This document shows positions 46,576 through 55,353 of a DNA stretch of 64,000 nucleotides, one piece after another. Every line of letters begins with the position of its first letter. Positions within the stretch are counted from its first letter, which is position 1. The position numbers were made by a program, and so were the translations under genes. The notes beneath the pieces are model-generated. The model did not search any database, was not told the DNA's origin, and saw only the letters and a program-made list of their open reading frames with translations. Source of the DNA: Polaromonas sp. (GTDB taxonomy: Bacteria > Pseudomonadota > Gammaproteobacteria > Burkholderiales > Burkholderiaceae_C); contig NZ_JABBPF010000161.1 of the NCBI RefSeq assembly GCF_012927415.1, forward strand, positions 30,061-94,060, written 5' to 3'.

Positions 46576-46883
46576 CTGATTCCAGAGACAACACCCCAAA
46601 GCCCGGGGCGCCTGCACCGGCGCGCCAAGACTCGCTGATCGAGTACCCGTCACTTTTCCCGATCAAGGTCATGGGCAACAAGGTCGATGGCCTGGTTCAT
46701 GCGATTACAGTGATCGCGCGCCAGTTCGACCCGGGCTTTGACGCGTCCACCATCGAGTTGCGCGAAAGCAAGGGCGGCAACTACCTCGGCGTGACCATCA
46801 CCGTTACCGCCACCAGCCGCGAGCAACTCGACGAGCTCTACCGCACACTGTCCACACATCCGATGGTCAAAGTGGTGCTGTAA
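46572..46883 (+). CDS. ybeD: YbeD/DUF493 family protein
   Basis: 103 aa. ACT-like ferredoxin fold: LIEYPSLFPIKVMGNKVDGLVHAITVIARQFDP, SKGGNYLGVTITVTATSREQLDELYRTLSTHPMVKVVL. Role unproven; conserved beside lipB in proteobacteria, perhaps a small regulator of lipoate synthesis. Translationally coupled to the transaminase gene. Confidence 0.93.
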   Translation: MTDSRDNTPKPGAPAPARQDSLIEYPSLFPIKVMGNKVDGLVHAITVIARQFDPGFDASTIELRESKGGNYLGVTITVTATSREQLDELYRTLSTHPMVKVVL

Positions 46884-47074
46884 GCGCCTGACCGGCGTCC
46901 CGGCCGGACCGGAACCGGCTGGCTTGCGCCACTGGATTCGCTGCCCTCAACATGAACGACTTCTTCAAGATCCATCCGCTCCCCCCACTTGACGCTTGCC
47001 AGCCCCCGGCGCCGCCCGCTGCGCCAAATTTTGAGCAGAATCAGCCCCATGTCCAAGTAATACGGTCACTAGCA

Positions 47075-47091
47075 GCTATTATTTTCATAGC
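47075..47091. repeat. Family A palindrome upstream of lipB
   Basis: GCTATTATTTTCATAGC, preceded by CA as in other copies. It ends 24 bp before the lipB ATG, so it could form a hairpin in the lipB leader. The 232-bp gap from ybeD to lipB otherwise holds nothing recognised. Confidence 0.7.
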
Positions 47092-47115
47092 AATACCGCC
47101 TCGCTGCAGGATCGA

Positions 47116-47790
47116 ATGAATTGCCAAATCCACAACCTTGGGCGGGTCAGCTACCAGCCCACCTATCAGGCGATGCAGGACTTCACCGCCTCACGCGACG
47201 CATTCGCGCCCGATGAGCTATGGATTTGCGAGCACCCTGCGGTTTATACACAAGGGCTGGCGGGTAAAAGTGATCACATCCTCAACTCCGGCGAGATTGC
47301 GGTGGTGCAAACCAACCGCGGCGGCCAGGTGACATACCACGGCCCCGGCCAGGTGCTGGCCTATCCGTTGATCGACCTGAAGCGGGCCGGCTACTTCATC
47401 AAGGAATATGTCTACCGCATCGAGGAATCCGTCATCCGGACACTGGCGCATTTTGGCGTGACGGGGCACCGGGTGGCGGGCGCACCCGGCATCTACGTGC
47501 GGCTGGACGAACCGTTTTCGCACGCCGCGTTGACCGGTCCTCCTGATCCAGCTGACCCGTTTTGCGGGCTGGGTAAAATCGCCGCCCTGGGCATCAAGGT
47601 CAGCCGGCACTGCAGCTATCACGGTGTCGCGCTCAATGTGGCGATGGACCTGGAACCCTTCTCACGCATCAACCCTTGCGGTTACGCAGGACTCAAGACC
47701 ACCGATCTTTCTACAATCGGTGTATCGGCCAGCTGGCAGGAAGCGGCAGACGTGCTGAGCCAAAAGCTCGTCTGCCAACTGGCTCCCTAA
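47116..47790 (+). CDS. lipB: Octanoyltransferase LipB
   Basis: 224 aa. Transfers octanoyl from acyl-ACP to the lipoyl domains of 2-oxoacid dehydrogenases and the H protein. Motifs: [63 protein letters not shown] (catalytic Lys), and Cys in [10 protein letters not shown]. It shares the dat-ybeD-lipB-lipA order. An internal stretch [20 protein letters not shown] is a slightly long insertion relative to E. coli (from memory). Confidence 0.96.
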   Translation: MNCQIHNLGRVSYQPTYQAMQDFTASRDAFAPDELWICEHPAVYTQGLAGKSDHILNSGEIAVVQTNRGGQVTYHGPGQVLAYPLIDLKRAGYFIKEYVYRIEESVIRTLAHFGVTGHRVAGAPGIYVRLDEPFSHAALTGPPDPADPFCGLGKIAALGIKVSRHCSYHGVALNVAMDLEPFSRINPCGYAGLKTTDLSTIGVSASWQEAADVLSQKLVCQLAP

Positions 47791-47813
47791 CCTGCCCCAA
47801 CCCACCACACACC

Positions 47814-48812
47814 ATGAGCACACCCGAAGTCGTTCGCGAAATCCAGAGCCTGGAAAACTACAACCCGCTGGCCAAGCAAAAGGCGGCGGCCAAGCTGTCG
47901 CGCATTCCGGTCAAGGTCGAGCGCGGCGAAGTGCTGAAAAAGCCCGACTGGATCCGCGTCAGGGCCGGCAGCCCGAGCACGCGCTTTTACGAGATCAAGC
48001 AGATCCTGCGCGAGAACAAGCTCAACACGGTGTGCGAGGAAGCCAGCTGCCCCAACATCGGCGAATGCTTCGGCAAGGGCACGGCGACCTTCATGATCAT
48101 GGGCGACAAGTGCACGCGGCGCTGCCCGTTTTGCGATGTCGGCCACGGCCGGCCCGACCCGCTGGACGTGGACGAGCCGATGAACCTGGCGCGCACGATT
48201 GCCGCGCTCAAGCTCAAGTACGTCGTCATCACCAGCGTCGACCGCGACGACCTGCGCGATGGCGGCAGCGGCCATTTTGTGGCGTGCATCCAGAAAATCC
48301 GTGAACTGTCGCCTGGCACGACGATCGAGATCCTGGTGCCCGACTTCCGCGGCCGCGACGACCGCGCGCTGGAAATTCTGAAGGCTGCGCCACCCGACGT
48401 GATGAACCACAACCTGGAAACCACGCCCCGCCTGTACAAGGAAGCGCGCCCCGGCAGCGACTACCAGTTTTCATTGAACCTGCTGAGAAAATTCAAGGCG
48501 TTGCACCCGGCTGTGCCCACCAAGAGCGGCATCATGGTCGGTCTGGGTGAAACCGACGAGGAAATTTTGCAGGTGATGCGCGACATGCGGGCGCACAACA
48601 TCGAGATGCTGACGATTGGCCAATACCTGGCACCGTCAACATCGCATTTGCCGGTGCGCCGTTATGTGCATCCGGACACTTTCAGGATGTTCGAGGAAGA
48701 GGCCTACAAGATGGGCTTCAGCCATGCCGCCGTCGGTGCGATGGTGCGCTCAAGCTATCACGCTGATGAGCAGGCGCACGCGGCCGGCGTGGCCGAGAAA
48801 CCCGCCGCGTGA
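47814..48812 (+). CDS. lipA: Lipoyl synthase LipA
   Basis: 332 aa from [13 protein letters not shown]; the track ORF starts within lipB and is too long. Radical-SAM enzyme inserting two sulfurs into octanoyl-lysine. Auxiliary cluster [12 protein letters not shown], radical-SAM cluster [13 protein letters not shown], plus [40 protein letters not shown] and a C-terminal R-S-S-Y-H-A-D-E. Lies 23 bp after lipB. Confidence 0.97.
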   Translation: MSTPEVVREIQSLENYNPLAKQKAAAKLSRIPVKVERGEVLKKPDWIRVRAGSPSTRFYEIKQILRENKLNTVCEEASCPNIGECFGKGTATFMIMGDKCTRRCPFCDVGHGRPDPLDVDEPMNLARTIAALKLKYVVITSVDRDDLRDGGSGHFVACIQKIRELSPGTTIEILVPDFRGRDDRALEILKAAPPDVMNHNLETTPRLYKEARPGSDYQFSLNLLRKFKALHPAVPTKSGIMVGLGETDEEILQVMRDMRAHNIEMLTIGQYLAPSTSHLPVRRYVHPDTFRMFEEEAYKMGFSHAAVGAMVRSSYHADEQAHAAGVAEKPAA

Positions 48813-49284
48813 GCGGTGCCGCTGTCCTGGCTGAAGCAACCGCAAGGCATGTCATCGCTGGCACGGCATCTGACAGACCCGTTTCCGGCGAAAACCCTGC
48901 GCGGCAGCAACGACTGCGTCGGTAACGAGAGGGATTGTTCGGACCGCCGTCGTTGCGATCACGAACCGCATCGCGGTCGCCCCGACCCTGATTAACGTCG
49001 CCAGGCGGGTCAGCACCAGCAAGAACACCGTGAACGCTTTCATGAATTCCCCCCCGAGGTAGTGGTCAGACAAGGCTGGGTAATCAGGATTGGCGGCGGG
49101 CGTTCTTGGCCACGCCGCCAATTCATTGCCGCTCCGGCACATCGCTGTGCAATGTCGGCAGCAGGCATCAACCGTGAAGCTGGTGACAAGATGCAGGCCC
49201 GAGGCGTGGCGCGCGGGGCGACTATCGCCGCGCATCCGCCTCATAAAACACGCCTTTCCCGCCGCGACGGATTCAGGAAGCTCT
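48813..49284. other. Intergenic region with one possible small ORF
   Basis: 472 bp between lipA and the EamA gene. Apart from the small minus-strand ORF listed next, I see no RNA gene or terminator. The last 15 bp carry AGGAAG, the ribosome site of the EamA gene. Confidence 0.35.
48852..49043 (-). CDS. Possible small hydrophobic protein, 63 aa
   Basis: Internal ATG of track ORF 48852..49370, preceded by a strong GGGGGGAATTC ribosome site. Encodes MKAFTVFLLVLTRLATLIRVGATAMRFVIATTAVRTIPL..., with one or two amphipathic or membrane segments and a basic tail. I recognise no family; it faces lipA tail to tail. The ribosome site is the main support. Confidence 0.3.
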   Translation of the reverse strand: MKAFTVFLLVLTRLATLIRVGATAMRFVIATTAVRTIPLVTDAVVAAAQGFRRKRVCQMPCQR

Positions 49285-50136
49285 ATGCTTGTGGCCATGT
49301 CCGCCAACCTGTATGCCCTGGGCGCCATCGCGCTCTGGGTCACCCTCGCCGCCCTGGGCGTCATGCTCAAGCACCTCCCGCCTTTTTTGCTAACCGGCGT
49401 TGCACTGCTCCTGGGCAGCCTGCTGGCCCTGCCCTTCGCCCTGAAAGACCGGCAGGCCTGGAGGATTCCCCTGAAGACCCTGGCGCTCGGCGTCTATGGT
49501 CTGTTCGGTTACCACTTTTTGCTGTTCATTGCCTTTCAACATGCGCCAGCGGTCGAGGCGAACCTGGTCAATTACCTCTGGCCGCTGTTCATGGTGGTGC
49601 TGGCGCCGCTTTTTCTGACTGGTGTCACGCTGCGCGCGCCGCATGTGGTGGCGGCTCTGCTGGGGTTTGGCGGCGCGGCGATTGCCATTCTGGGCGCCGG
49701 CCAGGGCGCGAGCGGCGGCGGCTGGTCCTGGGGTTTCGTTCCGGCTCTGGCCTCGGCATTTATCTGGGCCAGCTATTCGCTGTTGACCCAGCGCGTCAAA
49801 CCCTTCCCGACCGCCGCCATCGGGCTGTTTGGCCTGCTTTCCGGCCTGCTGGCGCTGTTTTGCCACTGGACGCTGGAGTCGCCAGTGACGCTCTCGGGCC
49901 GCGACTGGCTGCTGCTGGCGGTGATGGGAATCGGCCCGCTCGGCGCTTCGTTTTTCCTCTGGGACAAGGCGCTGAAAAATGGCGATGCACGGCAAATCGG
50001 CATTTTGAGCTATCTGACACCGCTGGGTTCGACCGCTCTGTTGATGCTGGTCAGCGGGCGAACCCTTACCTGGAGCATTGGCCTGGCCGCCGTGCTGATC
50101 ATTGGCGCGGCGGTGCTGGGCACGCGCAGCAGGTAG
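49285..50136 (+). CDS. EamA/DMT-family transporter
   Basis: 283 aa from MLVAMSANLYALGAIALWVTLAALGV; AGGAAG lies at good distance before this ATG, and the 65 upstream track codons are rejected. Ten membrane helices arranged as two EamA repeats (FGYHFLLFIAFQHAPAVEANLVNYLWPLFMVVL; LASAFIWASYSLLTQRVK; ILSYLTPLGSTALLMLVSGRTLT). Such proteins export amino acids or related metabolites; YddG-like similarity is suggested by AFQHAPAVEANLVNYLWP. Substrate not assignable. Confidence 0.9.
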   Translation: MLVAMSANLYALGAIALWVTLAALGVMLKHLPPFLLTGVALLLGSLLALPFALKDRQAWRIPLKTLALGVYGLFGYHFLLFIAFQHAPAVEANLVNYLWPLFMVVLAPLFLTGVTLRAPHVVAALLGFGGAAIAILGAGQGASGGGWSWGFVPALASAFIWASYSLLTQRVKPFPTAAIGLFGLLSGLLALFCHWTLESPVTLSGRDWLLLAVMGIGPLGASFFLWDKALKNGDARQIGILSYLTPLGSTALLMLVSGRTLTWSIGLAAVLIIGAAVLGTRSR

Positions 50137-50212
50137 CAAAGGTTTCGCCTCGCCTCCCAAATCCATTTATTGATTAAATCTGCCTGTTGTCCATATATTT
50201 CGGCTATCTACA

Positions 50213-50229
50213 GCTATTAGATTAATAGC
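50213..50229. repeat. Family A palindrome after the EamA gene
   Basis: GCTATTAGATTAATAGC, preceded by CA. In the 127-bp convergent gap between the EamA gene and ptsI. Confidence 0.75.
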
Positions 50230-50263
50230 ATCGATAGGCTGAAAACCGCAAGCCAGCCCTTGC

Positions 50264-52027
50264 TTAAAGCAGCGCGCCAGGGTCTTCACTGTGCAACACT
50301 TCTTGCGCCCACAGCTTGAGCTTGCTGGTATCAGCCCGCAAAATCTGCTGCTTGACGGCCAGAATTTGCGAGGGGTGCATGGAAAAGCTGCGCAGCCCCA
50401 AGCCCAGCAGCAGCCGCGTCATGTGCACGTCCCCGGCCATCTCGCCACATACGCTGACGCCTTTGCCTTGGGCGTTGCATTCGGTAATGGTGTCAGCGAT
50501 CAGGCGCAGCACCGCCGGATGACATGGGTCGTACAGGTGCGCGACCGACTCGTCTGCCCGGTCTATGGCCAGCGTGTACTGGATCAGGTCGTTGGTGCCA
50601 ATCGACAGAAAATCAAAATATTTGAGGAAAAGCGGAAGCGTCAGCGCCGCCGCCGGAATCTCGATCATGGCGCCAAGCCGCACCGGGCCATAGACCGTGC
50701 CACTGTTGTCGAGTTGCGCGCGGGCATGGTCGATCAGCGCCAGTGTCTGGCGAATCTCGCTGACGTGGGCCAGCATCGGCACCAGCAGGTTGACCTGCCC
50801 ATGCGCGGCGGCCCGCAAGATGGCCCGCAGCTGGGTCAAAAACATCGGCGGGTCGGCCAGGCTCCAGCGGATCGCCCGCAAACCCAGTGCGGGATTGAGA
50901 TGGCCGTCGTGCGCCCGGCCAGCGAGTTTGTCCAGCGGCTTGTCCGAACCGATATCGACGGTGCGGATGGTGACTGGCATGCCCTGCATGCCTTCGAGCG
51001 CCTTGCGGTAAGCCAGGTATTGTTCGTTCTCGTCGGGCAGCTTGCCATTGCGGCCCATGAACAGAAATTCACTGCGAAAAAGCCCCACGCCCACCGCGCC
51101 GACATTGACGGCGCCGACCGTGTCGTTCGGCATCTCGATATTGGCCAGCAGCTCGATGCGCTCCCCATCTAGCGTCAGTGCGGGCGTGTGCTTGAGCCGG
51201 TTCAAACGCTGACGCTCGAGTTCGCCCTGGCGTTGCTTGAAGCCGTATTCGGCCAGAATGATGGGCGACGGGTCGACGATCAGCAACCCCGCATCGCCGT
51301 CAATGATGACCCAGTCATCCTGCTTGATCAGCTGGCTGGCGCTGCGCGCGCCGACCACGGCCGGAATATCCAGGCTGCGCGCCACAATCGCCGTGTGCGA
51401 TGTCTTGCCGCCCACGTCGGTGGCAAAACCGGCAAACAGGCTCTGCTTGAACTGCAGCATGTCGGCCGGCGAAATGTCGTGCGCAATAAGCACCAGTGGC
51501 ACATCGTTGGTGTCGTCCAGCAACAAATCCTGCTGCGACTGCTTGCGGCTGCTGCCGGCCTGCTCAGCGGGCTGTACCGGTGAAGCGACCCCCTTCATGT
51601 GCCGCAGGATGCGCTCCACCACCTGCTCCAGATCGGCCTTGCGCTCGCGCAGGTACTCGTCTTCCATCTCGTCGAACTGGCGCGCGATGATTTCGTACTG
51701 GGTGGTAAGCGCCCACTCGGCGTTGTAGTGACGCTCGGTGATCCAGTGCTTGATGCCGCTGATCAATTGTTCGTCCTGCAGCAGCATCAGGTGAACGTCC
51801 AGCAGGGCGGCTATTTCGTGGGGTACGTCTTTCGGCAGGTCTTGCTGCAGACGCATGATTTCTTCCATCACGGCATTGCGCGAGACCCTGACACGCGCGA
51901 TCTCTTCGACAGTCTTTGCAGCCTCGATGAAGTAATGCGCAACATCGGCGCGACTCGACGCCACCAGCACGGCCCGGCCAATGGCAATTCCCCGCGACAC
52001 CGCCAGGCCATGAACGGAAAAAGTCAT
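50264..52027 (-). CDS. ptsI: PTS enzyme I
   Basis: 587 aa from MTFSVHGLAVSRGIAIG. The track ORF adds 65 residues translated from two GC-rich repeat units and is not credible as native protein. Transfers phosphate from PEP to HPr; active His211 in GGKTSHTAIVARSLDIPAVVG, PEP-binding FRSEFLFMGR, EIPAAALTLPLFLKYFDFLSIGTNDLIQYTLAIDR and VSVCGEMAGD. Downstream of EIIA and HPr on the same strand. With no EIIB/C nearby the phosphorelay is probably regulatory. Confidence 0.96.
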   Translation of the reverse strand: MTFSVHGLAVSRGIAIGRAVLVASSRADVAHYFIEAAKTVEEIARVRVSRNAVMEEIMRLQQDLPKDVPHEIAALLDVHLMLLQDEQLISGIKHWITERHYNAEWALTTQYEIIARQFDEMEDEYLRERKADLEQVVERILRHMKGVASPVQPAEQAGSSRKQSQQDLLLDDTNDVPLVLIAHDISPADMLQFKQSLFAGFATDVGGKTSHTAIVARSLDIPAVVGARSASQLIKQDDWVIIDGDAGLLIVDPSPIILAEYGFKQRQGELERQRLNRLKHTPALTLDGERIELLANIEMPNDTVGAVNVGAVGVGLFRSEFLFMGRNGKLPDENEQYLAYRKALEGMQGMPVTIRTVDIGSDKPLDKLAGRAHDGHLNPALGLRAIRWSLADPPMFLTQLRAILRAAAHGQVNLLVPMLAHVSEIRQTLALIDHARAQLDNSGTVYGPVRLGAMIEIPAAALTLPLFLKYFDFLSIGTNDLIQYTLAIDRADESVAHLYDPCHPAVLRLIADTITECNAQGKGVSVCGEMAGDVHMTRLLLGLGLRSFSMHPSQILAVKQQILRADTSKLKLWAQEVLHSEDPGALL

Positions 52028-52037
52028 GCGTAGATTG

Positions 52038-52195
52038 CCCCCACGCTTGTCACTGCGTGTACTGCGCTGCCCCCCGAGGGGGCTGGCCTTGCTTGGGGCG
52101 GCCCGACGCGGCGGCCGCTGGCCCCCACGCTGGTCACAACGCGCACTGCGCTGTCCCCCGAGAGGCGGGCCTTGCTTGAGGCGGCCCTTCGCTGA
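52038..52195. repeat. Two tandem family B repeats between ptsI and ptsH, 84-bp period
   Basis: CCCCCACGCTTGTCACTGCG at 52038 and CCCCCACGCTGGTCACAACG at 52122, each followed by a GCGCTGCCCCCCGAG-type hairpin and GGCCTTGCTTG-GGCGGCCC. The 84-bp period is 28 codons, so the ptsI frame stays open through both units. They fill the 191-bp ptsH-ptsI gap and could give differential expression or mRNA processing. Confidence 0.85.
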
Positions 52196-52218
52196 ACTTG
52201 CTTTCAGCGTTACAGGCC

Positions 52219-52488
52219 TCATTCACCTTCTCCAAATTTATCGGCGATGAGCGCCAACAAGGCATCCATGGCCAGCTGTTCATCAACGCCATCGGTTTCG
52301 ATTTCGACCACGCTGCCGATACCTGCCGCCAGCATCATCACGCCCATGATGCTTTTGGCGTTGACGCGGCGCTCGCCCTTGCTCATCCAGACTTCACTGG
52401 CAAAGCTGCCGGCGAGTTTGGTAAGTTTGGCGGAAGCCCTGGCGTGCAGGCCCAGCTTATTGTTGATGTTCGTGCGGGTCTTGATCAT
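52219..52488 (-). CDS. ptsH: PTS phosphocarrier HPr
   Basis: 89 aa. Phospho-His15 in KLGLHARASAKL and Ser46 in NAKSIMGVMML; the Ser site region suits HprK control, known in betaproteobacteria. Overlaps the 3' end of the EIIA gene by 32 bp. Confidence 0.97.
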   Translation of the reverse strand: MIKTRTNINNKLGLHARASAKLTKLAGSFASEVWMSKGERRVNAKSIMGVMMLAAGIGSVVEIETDGVDEQLAMDALLALIADKFGEGE

Positions 52489-52900
52489 GTTTTCTTTGTA
52501 CCTGATTTTGCGGTGCGGTAATGGCCACCTGCATCACGCCTTGCGTCGCGCCGGCCAGGGCCCGTGCCACCAACGCGTCAAGCGGCTCGTGGCGATAGGA
52601 TACGGCGCGCAGCAGCATGGGCAAATTAATGCCGGTGAGCAGCCGGCTGCTAACACCGTCGACCAGCTTTTGCGCCACATTGCAGGGTGTGGCGCCAAAA
52701 ATATCCGTCAGAACCAGCGTCTGCGGCATGCCGAGCTGCGCAAGCATGATGCGCGCCTGCGCCAGCGTTTCCTCGGGCGGCATATTGGGCTGCACATCAA
52801 GCGCCGCCACCCCCACCGCCTGGTCCGGAAACACATGCGATACGCATTGGCGAAAAGCCGATGCCAGAGGCGCGTGAGCAATGATGAAAATGCCGTTCAT
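52457..52900 (-). CDS. PTS mannose-family EIIA component
   Basis: 147 aa. Phospho-acceptor His9 in FIIAHAPLASAF; LVLTDIFGATPCNVAQKL and GINLPMLLRAV are typical of EIIA-Man. No EIIB, EIIC or EIID follows, so it probably ends a regulatory phosphorelay rather than transporting sugar. The C-terminal tail (QRKHDQDPHEHQQ) is His-rich and lies in the overlap with ptsH. Confidence 0.93.
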   Translation of the reverse strand: MNGIFIIAHAPLASAFRQCVSHVFPDQAVGVAALDVQPNMPPEETLAQARIMLAQLGMPQTLVLTDIFGATPCNVAQKLVDGVSSRLLTGINLPMLLRAVSYRHEPLDALVARALAGATQGVMQVAITAPQNQVQRKHDQDPHEHQQ

Positions 52901-52905
52901 TGGGA

Positions 52906-54183
52906 CTAATTATCAACTTTCACACTGAGGAAGTAGCCATATGCAGCGATACAGCAACACAAAAACACAGCCATGGCCGCCTGAAAACTTCCCACTTGGC
53001 CCAGGCCCATGGCCGCGAATCCATCGATCAGCAGACCCAGACCCCACTGCGCCACGAACACGCCGGCGAAGATGACGAGGTTATAGGCCGACAGGGCGCG
53101 CCCTGCCAGCGAGGCCCGAAACGACATGCCCACGGCCGGCTGGGCCAGCCCCAGGACGCTCGAAGTCATGCAAAACAATGCCCAGCCCGGCCAGCCGGTG
53201 GTGCTGCCGGCGGCTATATTCAGGGCCAGCACCAGCAGACTCAGGGGCACGCCCCAGGCGATCAGCCGGATGGCACCCCAGCCATGGCGCGCCAGCCAGG
53301 GGTTGACCATGCCCCAGCTCCAGAAGGTCGCCAGCATGCTGGCGTTGATGCAGAAAAGACCGGTGGCCGACTGTAGTGCGGTATCGCCCGTCACCTTGAC
53401 GAGCCACGGCCCGGCCCAAAGCGTCTGTACGGCCACCATGCCGCCATAGTTGAAGAAAGCCAGCGGTGCCAGCATGCGGAAATAGCGGCTGCGCCAGACT
53501 GGACCGTATCCCGCTACTTCAGCCGGCAAAACCGCTGCCTCGCCGGGAAGGCCGGCGACCGATTCAGAAAGCGGCGCTGCCTGGCTTAAAACTGGCACCA
53601 CCCAGGCAATCGCCGCCATCGACAACAGAATCAGCACCGCCAGTATCCAGAACAGCGGCCGCCATCCGGTAAGAGGCATCAGCCATTGCACCGGCAGCGT
53701 GGAAGCCAGCATGCCGAGCGAGCCGGTCATCAGCATCCAGGAATTTGCGCGCAGCAGGGTCGCCACATCAAACCAGCGCCGGTAACCCGTCAGCGCCGCC
53801 ATCAGGCAGGCACTGACACCAACGCCGACCAGCACCCGCGCGGCCAGCAGTGCGGCAAAACTGCCGGCCAGCGAAAACGCCAGGCAGCCCACAACGGCCA
53901 GGCTTAGAAACCAGAGGATGACGCGCTTCGGCCCGTGACGGTCCAGCCAGGTGCCCAGCGGCAACTGGACGGCGGCAAAACCCAGAAAGTAGCCCCCCGC
54001 CAGCAGGCCCAGGTCACGCGCTTGCAGCGCAAACTCCTGCGTCAGCACGGGAGCCAGCGTGGCCGTGATGGCCCGCAGCAGCGCCGAGCAGAAATAAGAA
54101 GCGGCAAAGGCGAGAAAGACAATCGTGCCGGTTTTCGAGTCCAGCCATCCGGTCTCGGGTGATGCACCCTGGACAGTGCTCAT
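52906..54183 (-). CDS. MFS transporter
   Basis: 425 aa with twelve membrane helices. Helix 2-3 loop LPLGTWLDRHGPKRVILW is the MFS motif A; N-terminal AFAASYFCSALLRAITATLAPVLTQEFAL. Nitrate/nitrite or organic-anion antiporter subfamilies begin similarly, but the NarK signature is absent, so the substrate is unknown. Ends 5 bp before the EIIA gene, probably in one operon with the PTS genes. Confidence 0.88.
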   Translation of the reverse strand: MSTVQGASPETGWLDSKTGTIVFLAFAASYFCSALLRAITATLAPVLTQEFALQARDLGLLAGGYFLGFAAVQLPLGTWLDRHGPKRVILWFLSLAVVGCLAFSLAGSFAALLAARVLVGVGVSACLMAALTGYRRWFDVATLLRANSWMLMTGSLGMLASTLPVQWLMPLTGWRPLFWILAVLILLSMAAIAWVVPVLSQAAPLSESVAGLPGEAAVLPAEVAGYGPVWRSRYFRMLAPLAFFNYGGMVAVQTLWAGPWLVKVTGDTALQSATGLFCINASMLATFWSWGMVNPWLARHGWGAIRLIAWGVPLSLLVLALNIAAGSTTGWPGWALFCMTSSVLGLAQPAVGMSFRASLAGRALSAYNLVIFAGVFVAQWGLGLLIDGFAAMGLGQVGSFQAAMAVFLCCCIAAYGYFLSVKVDN

Positions 54184-54223
54184 GAAACGGAGCTCCGCCC
54201 GCGCGACTGCTTCAGTGATTCAC

Positions 54224-54757
54224 TCATTCGAATTTCAGGCTGGAAAAAAACGTCTCGGCCACTTCGGGCGCCATTTGCGGCGCATACACGACCACCTGAA
54301 ACACCTGCGAGCCATGGGCAAAGTAGGCCGCCTGCCCGGTCACAGCAGTTCCATCGATACGCTGACCCTGCGCCAGCACACGGGAAACGGCTGGCGCGGC
54401 CGAAGCACCGGGAATCCTGAGCGGCAGCCACTGCCTGCTGCTTGGCACGGCTTTCATGTTGGTCAGTGTCAAGTCTTGCCACAGCGCCAATACCGGCGCA
54501 GCTTTGGCGGCATCGCCCAGGTCCGCTACCGCCACTGCAAAGGTCGCTCCACCCGCGTCGCAACCCAACATGGACAGCGCCGTAGCTTGCCCACCCAGCG
54601 GTACGACTTTTTGCGCCTTGTCGGGTTTGCAGGGTAGCAGCAGGCTAAGGCGGGTGTTCTCGGGACGCACTTCGCGCCAGTTGAAAGCCGGACTGCAGGC
54701 CGCCAACGCCAGCAAAGTGGCCAGCGCCGCAGTAAAAAAAGTCAGGAATCGGGACAT
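54224..54757 (-). CDS. Hypothetical lipoprotein, 177 aa
   Basis: Lipobox LALAAC gives a mature protein starting CSPAFNWREVRPENTRLSLLLPCKP; the rest is a mixed alpha/beta domain (GGATFAVAVADLGDAAKAAPVLALWQDLT, VTGQAAYFAHGSQVFQVVVYAP, VAETFFSSLKFE). The N-terminal WREVR...L-x-x-LLPCKPD pattern recurs in Burkholderiales lipoproteins of unknown function. 40 bp upstream of the MFS gene. Confidence 0.75.
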   Translation of the reverse strand: MSRFLTFFTAALATLLALAACSPAFNWREVRPENTRLSLLLPCKPDKAQKVVPLGGQATALSMLGCDAGGATFAVAVADLGDAAKAAPVLALWQDLTLTNMKAVPSSRQWLPLRIPGASAAPAVSRVLAQGQRIDGTAVTGQAAYFAHGSQVFQVVVYAPQMAPEVAETFFSSLKFE

Positions 54758-54914
54758 CGGGCGTGCTGGAGCCTTATAAATACTTGCGGTAAATCAACAA
54801 GCCCTGCACTTTACAGGCAATCAGTCGTGGCCCTGGGTCGGGCCATCACGCGCCAATGATCGTCCGCCCATCCACCGCCAGCGTGCCGACCCCTACAAAA
54901 ACTTGCGCCCCAAT

Positions 54915-54937
54915 AAAATACATTTATAATGCATTTA
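54915..54937. promoter_or_regulatory. Candidate NsrR-like box in nos upstream region
   Basis: 11-1-11 palindrome with half-sites AAAATACATTT and TAATGCATTTA; both halves share ATACATT/TAATGCA with the box before the RIC gene. It is 416 bp before nosZ and 157 bp before the divergent lipoprotein gene, so either side could be the target. Confidence 0.5.
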
Positions 54938-55176
54938 TTGTCAGACACGGAAAGCAAGTGACGCAGGGCCCTGTCCAGCCGCTTGCGGCCTGAGCCCGGT
55001 GAGGGGTTGAAGGCACTGTGCAAACCAATTTCTTCCCAACAAAAAGGTCAAAAAAAAGCGCCCGAGGTCGCAACTACCGTCCGCGGCTCCATTAAAAGCC
55101 CGCAGCCATTGGCAGAAACCGAAAAGAAATACTGCTATGTGCGGCATCGCACCGACGCCGGAGGGGCTCCGGATTG

Positions 55177-55191
55177 ATGATCACAGATCAT
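55177..55191. promoter_or_regulatory. Perfect inverted repeat upstream of nosZ
   Basis: ATGATC-ACA-GATCAT, 162 bp before the nosZ ATG. Possible operator; no consensus recognised. Confidence 0.3.
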
Positions 55192-55353
55192 GATTTGCAG
55201 CAATGTAAATCAACCCCGACGCACTGATTTCCCCGCCGATTGCTTATGCACCGGTTGCGGTCAAACCAAGAGCGCCGCGCAATCCGTCAATCCCATGAGC
55301 AGCAACGACGCTGCCAGTGCTATTTTTCAGACAACAAATTCAGGAAAAACCCG

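Larger units (their letters stand above)
54758..55353. other. 596-bp region upstream of nosZ, probable regulatory region
   Basis: Holds an NsrR-like palindrome (54915), a perfect 15-bp inverted repeat ATGATC-ACA-GATCAT (55177-55191) and, just before the nosZ ATG, AGGAAAAACCCG. An FNR-like ATCAA at about 55205 lacks a good left half. Small track ORFs (54983..55177 and others) are unsupported. Transcription start sites for both nosZ (plus) and the lipoprotein gene (minus) are expected here. Confidence 0.45.

Noticed and set aside
52028-52222. N-terminal 65-residue extension of ptsI in the track
   Set aside because: Made wholly of two repeat units; EI proteins start at the MTFSVHGLAVSRG-type sequence.
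55195-55212. FNR/DNR box before nosZ
   Set aside because: Right half ATCAA is present, but the left half GCAAT matches poorly.
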